In this document: piece by piece, positions 39,004 through 49,553 of the stretch
Layout: the number at the start of each line of letters is the position of its first letter
Numbering within the stretch: the stretch's first letter is position 1
Source: Gordonia liuliyuniae
GTDB lineage: Bacteria; Actinomycetota; Actinomycetes; Mycobacteriales; Mycobacteriaceae
DNA: 64,000 bases
Assembly: GCF_021739025.1 (NCBI RefSeq)
Contig: NZ_JAKKOT010000006.1
Coordinates: 366,256-430,255, forward strand
Direction: 5' to 3'
Notes under the pieces: model-generated
Databases searched by the model: none
The model's input: only the letters and a program-made list of their open reading frames with translations
Told to the model about the DNA's origin: nothing
Made by a program: the position numbers and the translations under genes

Positions 39004-40023
39004 TTAGACCGCGGCCAGGATCCGGTCGCCGACCTGCGACGTCGAACCGCGCGACTCGCCGCGCGACGCCACGTCGGCGGCGACCGCCTTCTCGACGCGG
39101 ACCGCGCCCTCGTCATCGCCGAGATGACGCAGCAGCAGAGCCACGGACAGGATCGCGGCGGTCGGATCGGCGAGCCCCTGGCCTGCGATGTCCGGTGCGC
39201 TGCCGTGGACCGGCTCGAACATCGACGGGTTGGTGCGGGTCGCGTCGATGTTGCCGGACGCGGCCAGACCGATGCCCCCGGAGACCGCGGCTGCGAGGTC
39301 GGTGATGATGTCGCCGAACAGGTTGTCGGTGACGATCACGTCGAAGCGGCCGGGATCGGTGACCATGAAGATGGTGGCGGCATCCACGTGGAGGTAGTCG
39401 GTGGCGACCTCCGGGAACTCGGCGCCGACCTCGTCGACGGTCCGGGCCCACATCGAGCCCGCGAACGTGAGCACGTTGGTCTTGTGGACCAGCGTCAGCT
39501 TCTTGCCGCGCGACTGCGCACGGACGAACGCGTCACGGACGACGCGTTCGATACCGAAGCGCGTGTTGACGCTGACCTCGGTCGCGACCTCGTTCGGGGT
39601 GCCGACGCGGATGGCGCCGCCGTTGCCGGTGTACGGCCCCTCGGTGCCCTCGCGGACCACGACGAAGTCGATCGCCGGATCGCCCGCCAGCGGGGTCGTT
39701 ACCCCGTCGAACAGGATCGACGGCCGCAGGTTCACATGGTGATCGAGTGCGAATCGCAGCTTCAGCAGGAAGCCGCGCTCGAGGACACCCGACGGCACCG
39801 ACGGATCGCCGATCGCCCCGAGGAGGATCGCGTCGTGCTCGCGCAGCGACGCGAGGTCCTCGTCGGTGAGCAGGTCGCCGGTGGCATGGTAGCGGCGGGC
39901 ACCGAAGTCGAACTCGGTGGTCTCGACCTCGGGGTGCAGTTTGCGCAGGACCTTCAACGCTTCCGCGGTGACCTCGGGACCGATCCCGTCGCCGCCGATG
40001 ACGGCGAGCTTCATACCGCTCAT
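39004..40023 (-). CDS. leuB: 3-isopropylmalate dehydrogenase
   Basis: LeuB (339 residues) oxidatively decarboxylates 3-isopropylmalate to 2-oxoisocaproate with NAD. Seen are [53 protein letters not shown] and the metal and substrate site [20 protein letters not shown]. It overlaps serA (stop at 40020) by four bases, so both lie on one transcript. ATG 40023 and 40014 are possible starts. Confidence 0.97.
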   Translation of the reverse strand: MSGMKLAVIGGDGIGPEVTAEALKVLRKLHPEVETTEFDFGARRYHATGDLLTDEDLASLREHDAILLGAIGDPSVPSGVLERGFLLKLRFALDHHVNLRPSILFDGVTTPLAGDPAIDFVVVREGTEGPYTGNGGAIRVGTPNEVATEVSVNTRFGIERVVRDAFVRAQSRGKKLTLVHKTNVLTFAGSMWARTVDEVGAEFPEVATDYLHVDAATIFMVTDPGRFDVIVTDNLFGDIITDLAAAVSGGIGLAASGNIDATRTNPSMFEPVHGSAPDIAGQGLADPTAAILSVALLLRHLGDDEGAVRVEKAVAADVASRGESRGSTSQVGDRILAAV

Positions 40024-41615
40024 CCGAGATCGACCTGCTTGATCAGGGTGGCCGAGACTGCGTCGCCGATCGACACGAGCAGGTCGTCGCTGAGCTCACG
40101 ATCGACACGCAGCAGCATGGTCGCACCGTCGCCGTCGGCGTCCTGCGCGAGCGCCGCGGCCTCGATGTCCACACCGGCGTCGCCGAGCAGCGAGCCGATC
40201 TTGCCGAGAGTGCCCGGCTGATCGCCGTAGCTGACGAGGAGGTTGCGACCCTGCGCGCGCAGGTCGAAGTTGCGTCCGTTGACGTTGACGATCTTCTCGA
40301 CGTACCGCGGACCGGTCAGGGTGCCCGCGACGTTGACGACGCTGCCGTCGGGGAACACGGCCTTCACATCCACCTGACTGCGGTGGTTCGGGCTCTCCGA
40401 TTCGGTGACGACCTCGTGGGTGACGCCGCGCTCGGATGCGACGGCCGGCGCGTTGACGAAGGTGACCGGCTCGTCGACGACGGCCGAGAACAGACCGCGG
40501 ACGGCGGACAGCCCGAGGACGTCGACGGGGCTGGACGCCAGTTCGCCGCGGACCTCGACGGTCAGGCCGGTCGGCATCCCGCCCGCGACGACACCCGCGA
40601 GGAGACCGAGCTTGCGGGACAGCTCCAGCCACGGTGCGACCTCGTCGTCGACCGGACCGCCGGTGATGTTGACGGCGTCGGGAACGAAGTGGCCGGCGAG
40701 CGCGAGCTTGACGCTTTTCGCGACGTCGGTGCCCGCGCGGTCCTGCGCCTCAGCGGTCGACGCGCCGAGGTGCGGCGTGACGACGACCTGCGGCAGCTCG
40801 AACAGCGGCGAGTCGGTGCAGGGTTCGGAGCCGTACACGTCCAGGCCCGCGCCACGAACGCGGCCCTCGGTGATGGCGGTGGCCAGCGCGGCCTCGTCGA
40901 TCAGGCCGCCACGCGCGGCATTGACGATGATGAGGTCCTTGCGGACCTTCTTGAGCTGCTCCTCGCCGATGAGACCTGCGGTCTCCTTCGTCTTGGGCAG
41001 GTGGATGGTGATGAGGTCGGCACGCTCGAGGAGTTCGTCGAGAGGCAGCAGTTCGATGCCGAGCTGTGCTGCGCGGGCCGCCGACACGTAGGGGTCGTAG
41101 GCGACGATCTTGGCTTCGAACGCGGCGAGGCGGGCTGCGACGAGCTGACCGATGCGGCCGAGGCCGATGACGCCGACAGTCTTGTCGAAGATCTCGACGC
41201 CCGAGAACGACGAACGCTTCCAGGTGTGTTCACGCAGTGTCGCGTCTGCCGCGGGGATCTGGCGGGCGGTCGACATCAGCAGCGCGATCGCGTGCTCGGC
41301 CGCCGAGTGGATGTTCGACGTCGGAGCGTTGACGACCATGACGCCGCGCTCGGTCGCCGCCGGAACGTCGACGTTGTCAAGGCCGACGCCCGCGCGCGCG
41401 ATGATCTTCAGCCTCTTGCCCGCATCGAGGACCTCGGCGTCGACGGTGGTCGCCGAACGGACGAGGATGGCGTCAGCGTCGACGACGGCTTCGAGGAGCT
41501 TCGGGCGGTCCGGGCCGTCGACCCAGCGGACCTCGACGTCGCCGCCGAGTGCTTCCACGGTCGAAGGCGCGAGTTTGTCGGCGATCAGGACGACTGGGCG
41601 GCCGGCATCGGTCAC
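40020..41615 (-). CDS. serA: D-3-phosphoglycerate dehydrogenase, long form
   Basis: SerA (531 residues) starts serine synthesis by oxidising 3-phosphoglycerate. The catalytic and NAD domains hold the dinucleotide loop [33 protein letters not shown] and the catalytic His segment [18 protein letters not shown]. The C-terminal third contains the allosteric-substrate-binding domain (about 320-450) and an ACT domain (about 455-530, [20 protein letters not shown]) that binds serine. This is the mycobacterial long type. Leucine gene leuB follows directly. Confidence 0.97.
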   Translation of the reverse strand: MTDAGRPVVLIADKLAPSTVEALGGDVEVRWVDGPDRPKLLEAVVDADAILVRSATTVDAEVLDAGKRLKIIARAGVGLDNVDVPAATERGVMVVNAPTSNIHSAAEHAIALLMSTARQIPAADATLREHTWKRSSFSGVEIFDKTVGVIGLGRIGQLVAARLAAFEAKIVAYDPYVSAARAAQLGIELLPLDELLERADLITIHLPKTKETAGLIGEEQLKKVRKDLIIVNAARGGLIDEAALATAITEGRVRGAGLDVYGSEPCTDSPLFELPQVVVTPHLGASTAEAQDRAGTDVAKSVKLALAGHFVPDAVNITGGPVDDEVAPWLELSRKLGLLAGVVAGGMPTGLTVEVRGELASSPVDVLGLSAVRGLFSAVVDEPVTFVNAPAVASERGVTHEVVTESESPNHRSQVDVKAVFPDGSVVNVAGTLTGPRYVEKIVNVNGRNFDLRAQGRNLLVSYGDQPGTLGKIGSLLGDAGVDIEAAALAQDADGDGATMLLRVDRELSDDLLVSIGDAVSATLIKQVDLG

Positions 41616-41684
41616 AGGTTTCTCCAGAACTCTCGGGGACGGACGCCGTCAGGCTGCGCCGGACGACGATTCACACGCCTAGAG

Positions 41685-41690
41685 ATTCTA
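41685..41690 (-). promoter_or_regulatory. Possible -10 box of serA
   Basis: On the minus strand TAGAAT stands about 70 bases upstream of the serA start, within CTCTAGAATCTCTAG. No -35 box at good spacing was found, so the assignment is weak. Confidence 0.3.
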
Positions 41691-41897
41691 GAGCCCTCAG
41701 ACGGGGTCCACCCATCGACCCACCAGCGAATGTGGCGTCCGACACGCAGGGGCGGTACATTGCGAGCGTCGTATCGATTGCATCACGACCTGTGCAGGAT
41801 CGCGTTCGGGGCTGGGTTGACCCAGGATCGCGCATCTAAGGTGGGGAGGTCTGCGCTACGGCGCCGGGCCCCAGGACAACACGCGAGTGGAGTGAAT

Positions 41898-42572
41898 ATG
41901 AAGAAGCTGACGATTCTCATCGCAGTCGTAACGGCTGCGATGGCGTCGCTCATCGGCATCGGGGTCGGTACCGCCGACGCCGCGGGCAAGGTCCCGCTGG
42001 GCGGAGGCTCGGGGATTCTGGTCCTCAAGGGCGGGAACACTGCTTCGGCGTGCACGGTGACCACCGTGGGACGCCCGACGTCGGGTTCGCATCGCGGCGA
42101 GTTGATCGCCGTGACGGCGGGCCACTGCGGTAAGCCGGGACAGCGGGTGCTGTCCGAGCGCTACCAGCAGCGCGGCCAGATCGGCACGTTCGCGTACAGC
42201 AGCTCGGACATCGACATCGCGGTCATCAAATTGGATGCGTCGAAGGTCAAGCCCGTGCGAACCGTCAACGGTGTGACGATCCGTCGAATCGACACGCGCG
42301 CACCGCAATTCCCGACAGTGCTGTGCAAGACCGGCCGTACGACGGGCAAGACCTGCGGCGTCAACTGGACCTCGATCGGCGACCGCCACATCAGCCAGAT
42401 GTGCGTCATCGAAGGTGATTCGGGCAGCCCCGTGGTCGTCGGCGACCGGCTCGTCGGCATGGTGAACGCGTACTACTTCCTGTCGTGCGTCGGACCCGAG
42501 ACCGGAACCAGCAGCAAGGCGATCATGAAGCGCCTTAACCGCCTCGGCTACGGAGCCTTCAAGCCCGTGTAG
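41898..42572 (+). CDS. Secreted trypsin-like serine protease
   Basis: This 224-residue protein has a signal peptide (KKLTILIAVVTAAMASLIGI, with cleavage near TADAAGKV) and a chymotrypsin-fold domain. The catalytic triad is visible: His in VTAGHCGKPG, Asp in YSSSDIDIAVIKL and Ser in EGDSGSPVVVGD. Four or more cysteines (ACTVTT, HCG, LCKTG, TCGVN, MCVI, SCVG) could form disulfides. Actinomycete exported S1 proteases of this size hydrolyse proteins outside the cell. ATG 41898 follows GGAG. A strong terminator follows the stop. Confidence 0.9.
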   Translation: MKKLTILIAVVTAAMASLIGIGVGTADAAGKVPLGGGSGILVLKGGNTASACTVTTVGRPTSGSHRGELIAVTAGHCGKPGQRVLSERYQQRGQIGTFAYSSSDIDIAVIKLDASKVKPVRTVNGVTIRRIDTRAPQFPTVLCKTGRTTGKTCGVNWTSIGDRHISQMCVIEGDSGSPVVVGDRLVGMVNAYYFLSCVGPETGTSSKAIMKRLNRLGYGAFKPV

Positions 42573-42596
42573 CGGAGAGCGATTCGACAGCTCGAC

Positions 42597-42634
42597 AAAA
42601 GCGGCGGCCTCCCCAGTGGGGAGGCCGCCGCTTT
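42597..42634. terminator. Strong bidirectional terminator
   Basis: GCGGCGGCCTCCCC (42601-42614) pairs with GGGGAGGCCGCCGC (42618-42631) around AGT. AAAA precedes and TTT follows, so both strands end in a short T-run. It separates the protease from the convergent SRPBCC gene. Confidence 0.85.
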
Positions 42635-42666
42635 CCGCTCTCCCGCCGCCTGGCGGGAGTCGAGAG

Positions 42667-43113
42667 TCAGCCCTGTTCGGCGAGATGCTTGCGGATGACG
42701 GAGTCGGTGTGCTTGACGGCGGGCGTCACGAACTGGCCGAGGAGACCGCCGAGGACGCGTCCGGCCACACCGCCGGGCAGCGTGTAGTCGAACGCGATGT
42801 CGGCGCGTACCGTGCCCGGCCCGTCGCCGTCGGCGAAGCGCCACTGCGTGCCAGCCCCGAACCCTTTGATCGACGTCATCGTGATGAGTTCGTTCTCGAT
42901 CCATTCGGTGCACTCGACCGTTGATTCGAGTGTCTTCGGTCCGACTTTGAGGACGGTCACGAACTGCGAGCCCTTGCCGCTGGTCTGCTCGGTGATCGGG
43001 CGGAACTCACTCACCCCGAACATGTACTTCGGCACGTTGCGGTAGTCGTTGACGAAGGCGAACGCGGCTTCGCGCGATCCCTCCATCGTGGTCTGGTGTC
43101 GAATCTCGGTCAT
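42667..43113 (-). CDS. SRPBCC-family (START-like) protein, copy 1
   Basis: A 148-residue protein of the polyketide cyclase/SRPBCC helix-grip fold, seen in AFAFVNDYRNVPKYMFGVSEF, KVGPKTLESTVECTEWIENE and WRFADGDGPGTVRADIAFDY followed by LPGGVAGRVLG. These proteins bind a hydrophobic ligand in a cavity, but the ligand is unknown. The neighbour at 43153 is a close paralogue with the same motifs, so a tandem duplication is likely. Confidence 0.85.
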   Translation of the reverse strand: MTEIRHQTTMEGSREAAFAFVNDYRNVPKYMFGVSEFRPITEQTSGKGSQFVTVLKVGPKTLESTVECTEWIENELITMTSIKGFGAGTQWRFADGDGPGTVRADIAFDYTLPGGVAGRVLGGLLGQFVTPAVKHTDSVIRKHLAEQG

Positions 43114-43152
43114 CGATGCTTCTTTCGTGGTCGGGATGCGGGGCGGGGTCGG

Positions 43153-43605
43153 TTACGTGCGGACCGGTTGCTCCAACGCGTCGCGCAACGCCTGCTCAGT
43201 CTGTCGAACAGCCTGACCGACGACGGGTTCGATGAGTGCACCCAACGCTCGACCGGCGAGTCCGCCCGGCAGGTTGTAGTCGAAGTCGACGTCGACGACC
43301 GTGCATCCGTCGTCGCCGTCGGTGAACCGCCAGCGCGTCGTCACGTCGAATCCCGCGACCGAGGACAGGACCAGCTCCTCGTTCTCGGTCCACACCGCGA
43401 CTTCCAGGCGTGCGGACAGCACCTTCGGCCCGACCTTCATCACCGCGTCGTACTCGGCGCCGAGCCCCCGACTCCGGTCCCCGACCGGATCGAATGCGGT
43501 GACGCCGAACATCCACTGCGGGACGGTGTTCGGGTCGTCGACATACGCGAACACCGCACTGCGTGGCACCTGCGTGCGAACCGTGTGATGGACTCCGGGC
43601 ATCAT
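43153..43605 (-). CDS. SRPBCC-family (START-like) protein, copy 2
   Basis: This 150-residue paralogue shares AVFAYVDDPNTVPQWMFGVT, MKVGPKVLSARLEVAVWTEN, WRFTDGDDGCTVVDVDFDYN and LPGGLAGRALGALIEPVVGQ with the preceding gene in parallel order. It has the same helix-grip fold and length. Both are on one transcript with about 39 bases between them. The role is unknown; a lipid or small polyketide ligand is only a guess from the fold. Confidence 0.85.
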   Translation of the reverse strand: MMPGVHHTVRTQVPRSAVFAYVDDPNTVPQWMFGVTAFDPVGDRSRGLGAEYDAVMKVGPKVLSARLEVAVWTENEELVLSSVAGFDVTTRWRFTDGDDGCTVVDVDFDYNLPGGLAGRALGALIEPVVGQAVRQTEQALRDALEQPVRT

Positions 43606-43707
43606 GGTCTCCTGTCAGATGTGAGCTGTTCCACGCCTACCATGCCATGCGCCACTGTCACGGTTGTCGATGGCCCCGTGGTGCGCGCACCGGGCCCGCA
43701 CATGCGT

Positions 43708-43744
43708 CAGGCCCCGCCCCCGAGTAGTTCGGGGGCGGGGCCTG
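43708..43744 (-). terminator. 16-bp GC-rich hairpin after ilvC
   Basis: CAGGCCCCGCCCCCGA at 43708-43723 pairs exactly with TCGGGGGCGGGGCCTG at 43729-43744 around GTAGT. It lies about 22 bases past the ilvC stop on the minus strand. No T-run is present. Confidence 0.75.
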
Positions 43745-43765
43745 AGGCGGTACCGGGTTGAGGCC

Positions 43766-44845
<1,080 letters not shown>

Positions 44846-44879
44846 TCACGCCGTCGGGCGTCGGTTATCTATTGTCCCG

Positions 44880-45383
44880 CTAGCGGTTGGCCGACATGCT
44901 CTTGGGTCCACGACCGAGGGTCACTCCGCCGGATTGGGCGATCTCCCGGATGCCGTACGGGTCCAGCATCCGAAGGAGGGCCTCGAGCTTCTCCGACGTG
45001 CCGGTCGCCTCAATCGTCACCGACTCGGGCGACACGTCGATCACTTTCGAGCGGAAGAGGTTGACCACGTCGATGACCTCGCTGCGGCTGGTCGCATCGC
45101 TGCGGACCTTGACCATCATGAGCTCACGGGAGACCGAGTTCGTCGGTTCCTGCTCGACGATCTTGATGACGTTGATCAACTTGTTGAGCTGCTTCGTCAC
45201 CTGTTCCAGGGGGAAGTCGTCGACAGTGACCATGATGGTCATGCGCGAGATCCCTTTGAGTTCGGTCGGGCCGACGGCCAGCGACGCGATGTTGAATCCG
45301 CGGCGCGAGAAGAGTCCGGAGACGCGGGCGAGCACACCCGGCCGGTCCTCGACCAGAACGCTCAGCGTGTGGGTGGTACTCAC
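44880..45383 (-). CDS. ilvN: Acetolactate synthase regulatory subunit
   Basis: IlvN (167 residues) has an N-terminal ACT domain with [20 protein letters not shown] and [17 protein letters not shown], binding valine, and a second C-terminal domain with [17 protein letters not shown]. It activates IlvB and makes it sensitive to branched-chain amino acid feedback. The start overlaps the ilvB stop by four bases. Confidence 0.96.
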   Translation of the reverse strand: MSTTHTLSVLVEDRPGVLARVSGLFSRRGFNIASLAVGPTELKGISRMTIMVTVDDFPLEQVTKQLNKLINVIKIVEQEPTNSVSRELMMVKVRSDATSRSEVIDVVNLFRSKVIDVSPESVTIEATGTSEKLEALLRMLDPYGIREIAQSGGVTLGRGPKSMSANR

Positions 45384-47326
45384 AGCGAATCCTTCCCTTC
45401 AGTGCCTGCTTGTTCCCGGTCCCCTGGTTGTTCTCTATCCCCTGCTTGTTCTCTATCCATCGTCTCGTGGATGTCGACCGGATCGGATGCCGCTTCGTCG
45501 TCGTCGAACAGCGGACGGATGTCCCGGGCGGCCATGATCTCGTCGTTGCCGGTGCCCGCTGCGACCATCGGCCACACCTGGGCGTCCTTGCCGACGATGA
45601 AGTCGATGAGGACCGGGCGGTCGTTGATCTCGCGCGCCTTGGCGATCGCCGGCGCAACGTCCTCTTCCTTGTCGACACGGATAGCGACGCAACCGAGCGC
45701 CTCGCCGAGCTTGACGAAGTCCGGGATCATTCGGCTGTGCGTCGACAGATCGGTGCTCGAATAGCGTTCCTCGTAGAACAGGGTCTGCCACTGGCGGACC
45801 ATCCCGAGATTGCCGTTGTTGATGAGTGCGACCTTGATCGGGATGCCCTCGATCGCACACGTCGCCAACTCCTGGTTGGTCATCTGGAAGCAGCCGTCGC
45901 CGTCGATCGCCCAGACCTCCTTGTCCGGAGCGGCGGCCTTGGCGCCCATCGCGGCCGGGACGGAGTAGCCCATGGTGCCCAGGCCACCCGAGTTGAGCCA
46001 GGAGCGGGGCTTCTCGTATTTGACGAACTGGGCCGCCCACATCTGGTGCTGGCCGACGCCCGCGACGTAGACGGCGTCCGGACCTGCGGCCTTGCCGAGC
46101 TCCTCGATGACGAACTCCGGTGAGAGCGAACCGTCGGACTGGCCGTCGTAGCTGAGCGGGTACGTCGCACGGAGATCGTCCAGGTAGGCCATCCACGCGG
46201 TCAGGTTCGGCTTGGTGCCACCCGTCGCGAGCTCGGCGCGCAGCGCCTCCAGCAGGTCGACGAGCACGGCCTGGACGTCGCCGACGATCGGAACGTCGAC
46301 GTCGCGGTTCTTGCCGATCTCCGCCGGATCGATGTCGGCGTGGATCACCTTGGCGTCGGGGGCGAACGAGTCGAGACGGCCGGTCACCCGGTCGTCGAAG
46401 CGGGCACCGAGCGTGATCAGCAGGTCGGCACGCTGCAGCGCCGCGACGGCGCCGACCGCGCCGTGCATGCCGGGCATGCCCATGTGCAGTTCGTGGCTGT
46501 CGGGGAACGCGCCGCGCGCCATCAGAGTGGTGACGACGGGGATCCCGGTCAGCTCAGCGAGTTCGAGCAGTTCCGGCGAGGCCTCGGCCTTGATGACGCC
46601 ACCGCCGACGTACAGCACGGGCTGCTTGGCCTGCTGGATGAGGCGGGCCGCTTCGCGGATCTGCTTACCGTGCGGGCGGGTGACAGGACGGTAGCCGGGC
46701 AGGTCGAACTGCGGGGGCCACGAGAACGTCGTCTGCGCCTGCAGGATGTCCTTCGGGATATCGACGAGGACGGCGCCGGGGCGGCCGCTCTCGGCGATGT
46801 AGAAGGCCTCGGCGATGACGCGCGGGATGTCTGCGGCCGAGCTCACCAGAAAGTTGTGCTTGGTGACCGGCATGGTGATCCCGGAGATGTCGGCTTCCTG
46901 GAAGCCGTCGGTGCCGATGAGCGCGCGGCCGACCTGGCCCGTGATCGCGACGACGGGGACCGAGTCCATCTGGGCGTCGGCGAGCGGAGTGACGAGGTTC
47001 GTCGCGCCCGGACCGGACGTGGCCATCATGACGCCTGCCCGACCGGCGACCTGCGCGTAGCCGGTGGCGGCGTGGCCCGCTCCCTGCTCGTGGCGGACCA
47101 GGACGTGCCGGACCTTCTCGGAGTCCAGGAGGGGGTCGTACACCGGGAGGACGGCGCCGCCGGGAATGCCGAACACGGTGTCGACGCCGAGCTCTTCGAG
47201 AGTTCGGACCACCGACTGTGCGCCGGTGACCCGCTCGGGTGCGACTACCGCGTCGCCCGACCGCATCGACTCGGTCGACGGCGACTGCGGTCGACCCCCG
47301 GGTCCATGTGCTGCTGGAGTACTCAC
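45380..47326 (-). CDS. ilvB: Acetolactate synthase large subunit
   Basis: IlvB (648 residues) condenses pyruvate with pyruvate or 2-oxobutyrate using thiamine diphosphate. Seen are [34 protein letters not shown] with the cofactor-activating Glu, FAD-binding middle region and [18 protein letters not shown] followed by NNGNLGM for Mg-ThDP. GTG 47326 is chosen because GAGGA stands seven bases upstream. The N-terminal 50 residues before VTGAQSVV are low-complexity. It is preceded by an attenuator leader at 47415-47575. Confidence 0.97.
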   Translation of the reverse strand: MSTPAAHGPGGRPQSPSTESMRSGDAVVAPERVTGAQSVVRTLEELGVDTVFGIPGGAVLPVYDPLLDSEKVRHVLVRHEQGAGHAATGYAQVAGRAGVMMATSGPGATNLVTPLADAQMDSVPVVAITGQVGRALIGTDGFQEADISGITMPVTKHNFLVSSAADIPRVIAEAFYIAESGRPGAVLVDIPKDILQAQTTFSWPPQFDLPGYRPVTRPHGKQIREAARLIQQAKQPVLYVGGGVIKAEASPELLELAELTGIPVVTTLMARGAFPDSHELHMGMPGMHGAVGAVAALQRADLLITLGARFDDRVTGRLDSFAPDAKVIHADIDPAEIGKNRDVDVPIVGDVQAVLVDLLEALRAELATGGTKPNLTAWMAYLDDLRATYPLSYDGQSDGSLSPEFVIEELGKAAGPDAVYVAGVGQHQMWAAQFVKYEKPRSWLNSGGLGTMGYSVPAAMGAKAAAPDKEVWAIDGDGCFQMTNQELATCAIEGIPIKVALINNGNLGMVRQWQTLFYEERYSSTDLSTHSRMIPDFVKLGEALGCVAIRVDKEEDVAPAIAKAREINDRPVLIDFIVGKDAQVWPMVAAGTGNDEIMAARDIRPLFDDDEAASDPVDIHETMDREQAGDREQPGDREQAGTEGKDSL

Positions 47327-47414
47327 TGCACGTTCCTCATCCTCTAGTGCCAGCAAAAAAGTTCTGACGGTCCCCCGCCGGTCCGGCCACCGAGGCGGCC
47401 GGGGTCCTGACAAG

Positions 47415-47454
47415 AAAAAACCCTCGACAGCGTGTGCTGGTCGAGGGGCGCGTC
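47415..47454 (-). terminator. ilvB attenuator: terminator and antiterminator
   Basis: On the minus strand CCCTCGACCAGC pairs with GCTGTCGAGGG (one bulged base) and is followed by TTTTTT at 47415-47420, a full intrinsic terminator. The segment 47439-47454 (GACGCGCCCCTCGACC), which contains the left arm, can instead pair with GGTCGGCGCGTC at 47498-47509 inside the leader peptide coding region, with a four-base bulge. Stalling of a ribosome at the Leu-Val-Ile codons would free that segment and disrupt the terminator. Confidence 0.8.
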
Positions 47455-47488
47455 GTGGGTGTTTCGGAAGGGTCTACGAAGTGACCGA

Positions 47489-47536
47489 TCAGGCGTTGAC
47501 GCGCCGACCGATTACTACGAGAAGCTTCTGATCCAT
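47489..47536 (-). CDS. ilvB leader peptide
   Basis: A 15-codon frame starting at ATG 47536 encodes MDQKLLVVIGRRVNA and stops before the attenuator hairpin. The Leu-Leu-Val-Val-Ile run matches the three end products of the pathway, as in the attenuators of other ilv operons. A GTG directly before the ATG (47539) is an alternative. The start lies about 11-14 bases downstream of the -10 box, so initiation may be leaderless. Translation is inferred. Confidence 0.75.
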   Translation of the reverse strand: MDQKLLVVIGRRVNA

Positions 47537-47546
47537 CACGAGGAAC

Positions 47547-47575
47547 AAGGTAGGCCCCTGATCCGAGAGAGTCAA
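47547..47575 (-). promoter_or_regulatory. Promoter of the ilvB leader transcript
   Basis: Read on the minus strand, TTGACT (47570-47575) is followed after exactly 17 bases by TACCTT (47547-47552), good matches to sigma-70-type boxes. The leader peptide begins immediately downstream. This is the only clear promoter between the divergent PH-domain gene and ilvB. Confidence 0.7.
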
Positions 47576-47613
47576 ATCCACCGCGGGCGACGCCGAACGC
47601 CACGCATGGAACA

Positions 47614-48036
47614 ATGGTGGCCGTGACCGACTCGGTATTCGACTTCAAGATCTCTCGACTCGCCTACGCTGGCGTACTCGTCTCCGTCCTCCTAGTGGTG
47701 ATCATGATGGGCGGCTCGCTCTGGTTCGGTTTCCTGGCCGTCGTACCGGTCGCGCTCGTGTGGTGGATCAACCGTCTGCACACGCATGTGGACGCCGACG
47801 GCATCGTCGCCGTCGGCACGTTCAGCGAACAGTCGGTGTCGTGGGACGACGTCGCGGGTCTGCGCTTCCCGAAGTGGAGTTCGGTGCGCGCGGTGACTGT
47901 CGACGGCGACGACATCCGTTTGCCCGCGGTCGGCTTCGACGACGTTCCGCAGCTCTCGCTCGCGAGCGGTGGACGTGTCCCCGACCCGTTCGCCGCCGAG
48001 CGCGAGGCCCGCCGCTCCGCCCCCGATAAGCCCTGA
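47614..48036 (+). CDS. PH-domain membrane protein (CFP-6-like)
   Basis: This 140-residue protein has two hydrophobic segments at about 15-50 (LVSVLLVVIMMGGSLWFGFL) and a small PH-like domain with HTHVDADGIVAVGTFSEQSV and SWDDVAGLRFPKW. It matches the low-molecular-weight antigen CFP-6 (Rv3004), which lies divergent from ilvB in M. tuberculosis. Function is unknown. Its last codons are part of a 20-bp tandem repeat. Confidence 0.8.
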   Translation: MVAVTDSVFDFKISRLAYAGVLVSVLLVVIMMGGSLWFGFLAVVPVALVWWINRLHTHVDADGIVAVGTFSEQSVSWDDVAGLRFPKWSSVRAVTVDGDDIRLPAVGFDDVPQLSLASGGRVPDPFAAEREARRSAPDKP

Positions 48037-48079
48037 CGTCCCCGATTAAGCCCTGACGTCTCCGATTAAGCCCTGACGG
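48022..48079. repeat. Three tandem 19-20-bp copies at the PH-domain gene stop
   Basis: Copies at 48022-48040, 48041-48060 and 48061-48079 read CCCGATAAGCCCTGACGTC, CCCGATTAAGCCCTGACGTC and TCCGATTAAGCCCTGACG. The first copy contains the stop codon of the PH-domain gene. The later two carry one extra T each. It fills nearly all the gap before mgtE. Confidence 0.8.
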
Positions 48080-48088
48080 AATCTGCAC

Positions 48089-49423
48089 ATGCCAGTGACC
48101 ACGCGCGACATCGCGGAACTCATCGACGCGGAACGACTCACCGACGCCGCCCGCCAGCTGGCCGCTATGGCGCCGCAGGAAGCCGCGTCCGTCCTCGACG
48201 GTCTCGACACTCGACGCGGCACCATCGCGTTCCGACTGCTGCCGAAAGACGATGCGGTCCACGTGTTCGACGACATGTCGTCGAACACGCAGGCGCGGCT
48301 CATCGAGTCGCTCGGTACCTCCGAAGTGGTCGACGCATTCGACAACCTCGATCCCGACGACCGCGCCGAACTCCTCGACGAACTTCCCGCCACCGTCGCC
48401 AAGCGCCTGATCCGCACACTGTCGGACGTCGAGCGCGAGGCCACGTCGGTCGTCCTCGGCTTCGGCAAGAACTCGGTGGGCAGGCGGATGAGTCCCGAGT
48501 TCGTTCACGTGTACCGCGATGACACGGTCGCGCAGGGCATGGCCCGTGTCATCGAACGAGGCCACGACGCGGAGACGATCTACACGATCCCCGTCGTCGA
48601 CCACGAACGCCGCCTCCACGGCGTGGTGAGCCTGCGCGATCTGCTGCTCGGCGACCCTGAGGCATCCGTCGAGGAGTACCGCCGCACCCCCGTCTACACC
48701 CATGCGACGACGTCCGCGGAGCTCGCGGCGCACCGATGCGTCGACCTCAGCCTGCCCGCGATGCCCGTCGTCGACAACGAAGATCGTCTGATCGGCATGC
48801 TGACCCTCGACGACGCGGCCGACGTGGTCGCCGCCGCCCGTGACGAGGACGCCGCCCGCGCAGGCGCGCACGAGATGTTGAAGACGCCGTACCTGCAATC
48901 GTCGGTGTTCACGATCACGCGGGCCCGCGTGGTGTGGCTGTTCGTCCTCGCCATCTCCGCGATTCTGACCGTCAACGTCCTCGAGGTGTTCGAGGGGACG
49001 TTGGAGCAGAAGGTGGCGCTGGCCCTGTTCATCCCGCTCCTGACGGGTATCGGCGGCAACACCGGATCGCAGGCTGCGACGACGGTGACCCGTGCGCTCG
49101 CGATGGACGAGGTCCGCGCGCGTGATGTGTTGCGGGTCGCAGGCAAGGAGGCACGTGTCGGCGTGATGATGGGCGCGGCTCTCGGCGTGGTGGGGTTCGC
49201 CGTCGCATCCGTCGTCTACGACACCGCTATCGGCACGGTCATCGGCGCGACCATCGTGTCGATCTGCGTCGTCGCCGCGACCGTCGGCGGCATGATGCCG
49301 CTGGTCGCGAAGATGGTCCGGGTCGATCCCGCTGTTTTCTCCACGCCGTTCATCTCCACGTTCTGTGACGCGACCGGCCTGCTCATCTACTTCACCATCG
49401 CGAAGACCGTCCTCGGCATCTGA
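48089..49423 (+). CDS. mgtE: Magnesium transporter MgtE
   Basis: MgtE (444 residues) has the N-domain of helical repeats (about 1-120, with DDMSSNTQARLIESL and FDNLDPDDRAELLDELP), two CBS domains (about 125-245, TIPVVDHERRLHGVVSLRDL and MPVVDNEDRLIGMLTLDD) and five membrane helices with FIPLLTGIGGNTGSQAATTV. Mg2+ binding to the cytosolic part closes the channel. No M-box riboswitch fits in the short space before it. It is likely on the PH-domain gene transcript. Confidence 0.95.
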   Translation: MPVTTRDIAELIDAERLTDAARQLAAMAPQEAASVLDGLDTRRGTIAFRLLPKDDAVHVFDDMSSNTQARLIESLGTSEVVDAFDNLDPDDRAELLDELPATVAKRLIRTLSDVEREATSVVLGFGKNSVGRRMSPEFVHVYRDDTVAQGMARVIERGHDAETIYTIPVVDHERRLHGVVSLRDLLLGDPEASVEEYRRTPVYTHATTSAELAAHRCVDLSLPAMPVVDNEDRLIGMLTLDDAADVVAAARDEDAARAGAHEMLKTPYLQSSVFTITRARVVWLFVLAISAILTVNVLEVFEGTLEQKVALALFIPLLTGIGGNTGSQAATTVTRALAMDEVRARDVLRVAGKEARVGVMMGAALGVVGFAVASVVYDTAIGTVIGATIVSICVVAATVGGMMPLVAKMVRVDPAVFSTPFISTFCDATGLLIYFTIAKTVLGI

Positions 49424-49553
49424 CCGGGGTCGCCGTGAGCCGTGGCTGCCACACCCTTGAAGTTCCGGTCGCCCACAGGCGCGTAAACTTGCCGCACACC
49501 TGATCACAGCCCCTGACCGGGTCAGCAATCGACGTCTTTAGCGAGGATCTATC

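Noticed and set aside
47337..47648. 103-codon minus-strand frame across the ilvB leader
   Set aside because: It runs through the attenuator hairpin and promoter and has no domain. The 15-codon leader peptide in another frame explains the region better.
48037..48088. Magnesium riboswitch before mgtE
   Set aside because: Only 52 bases lie before mgtE and these are mostly tandem repeat, too short for an M-box.
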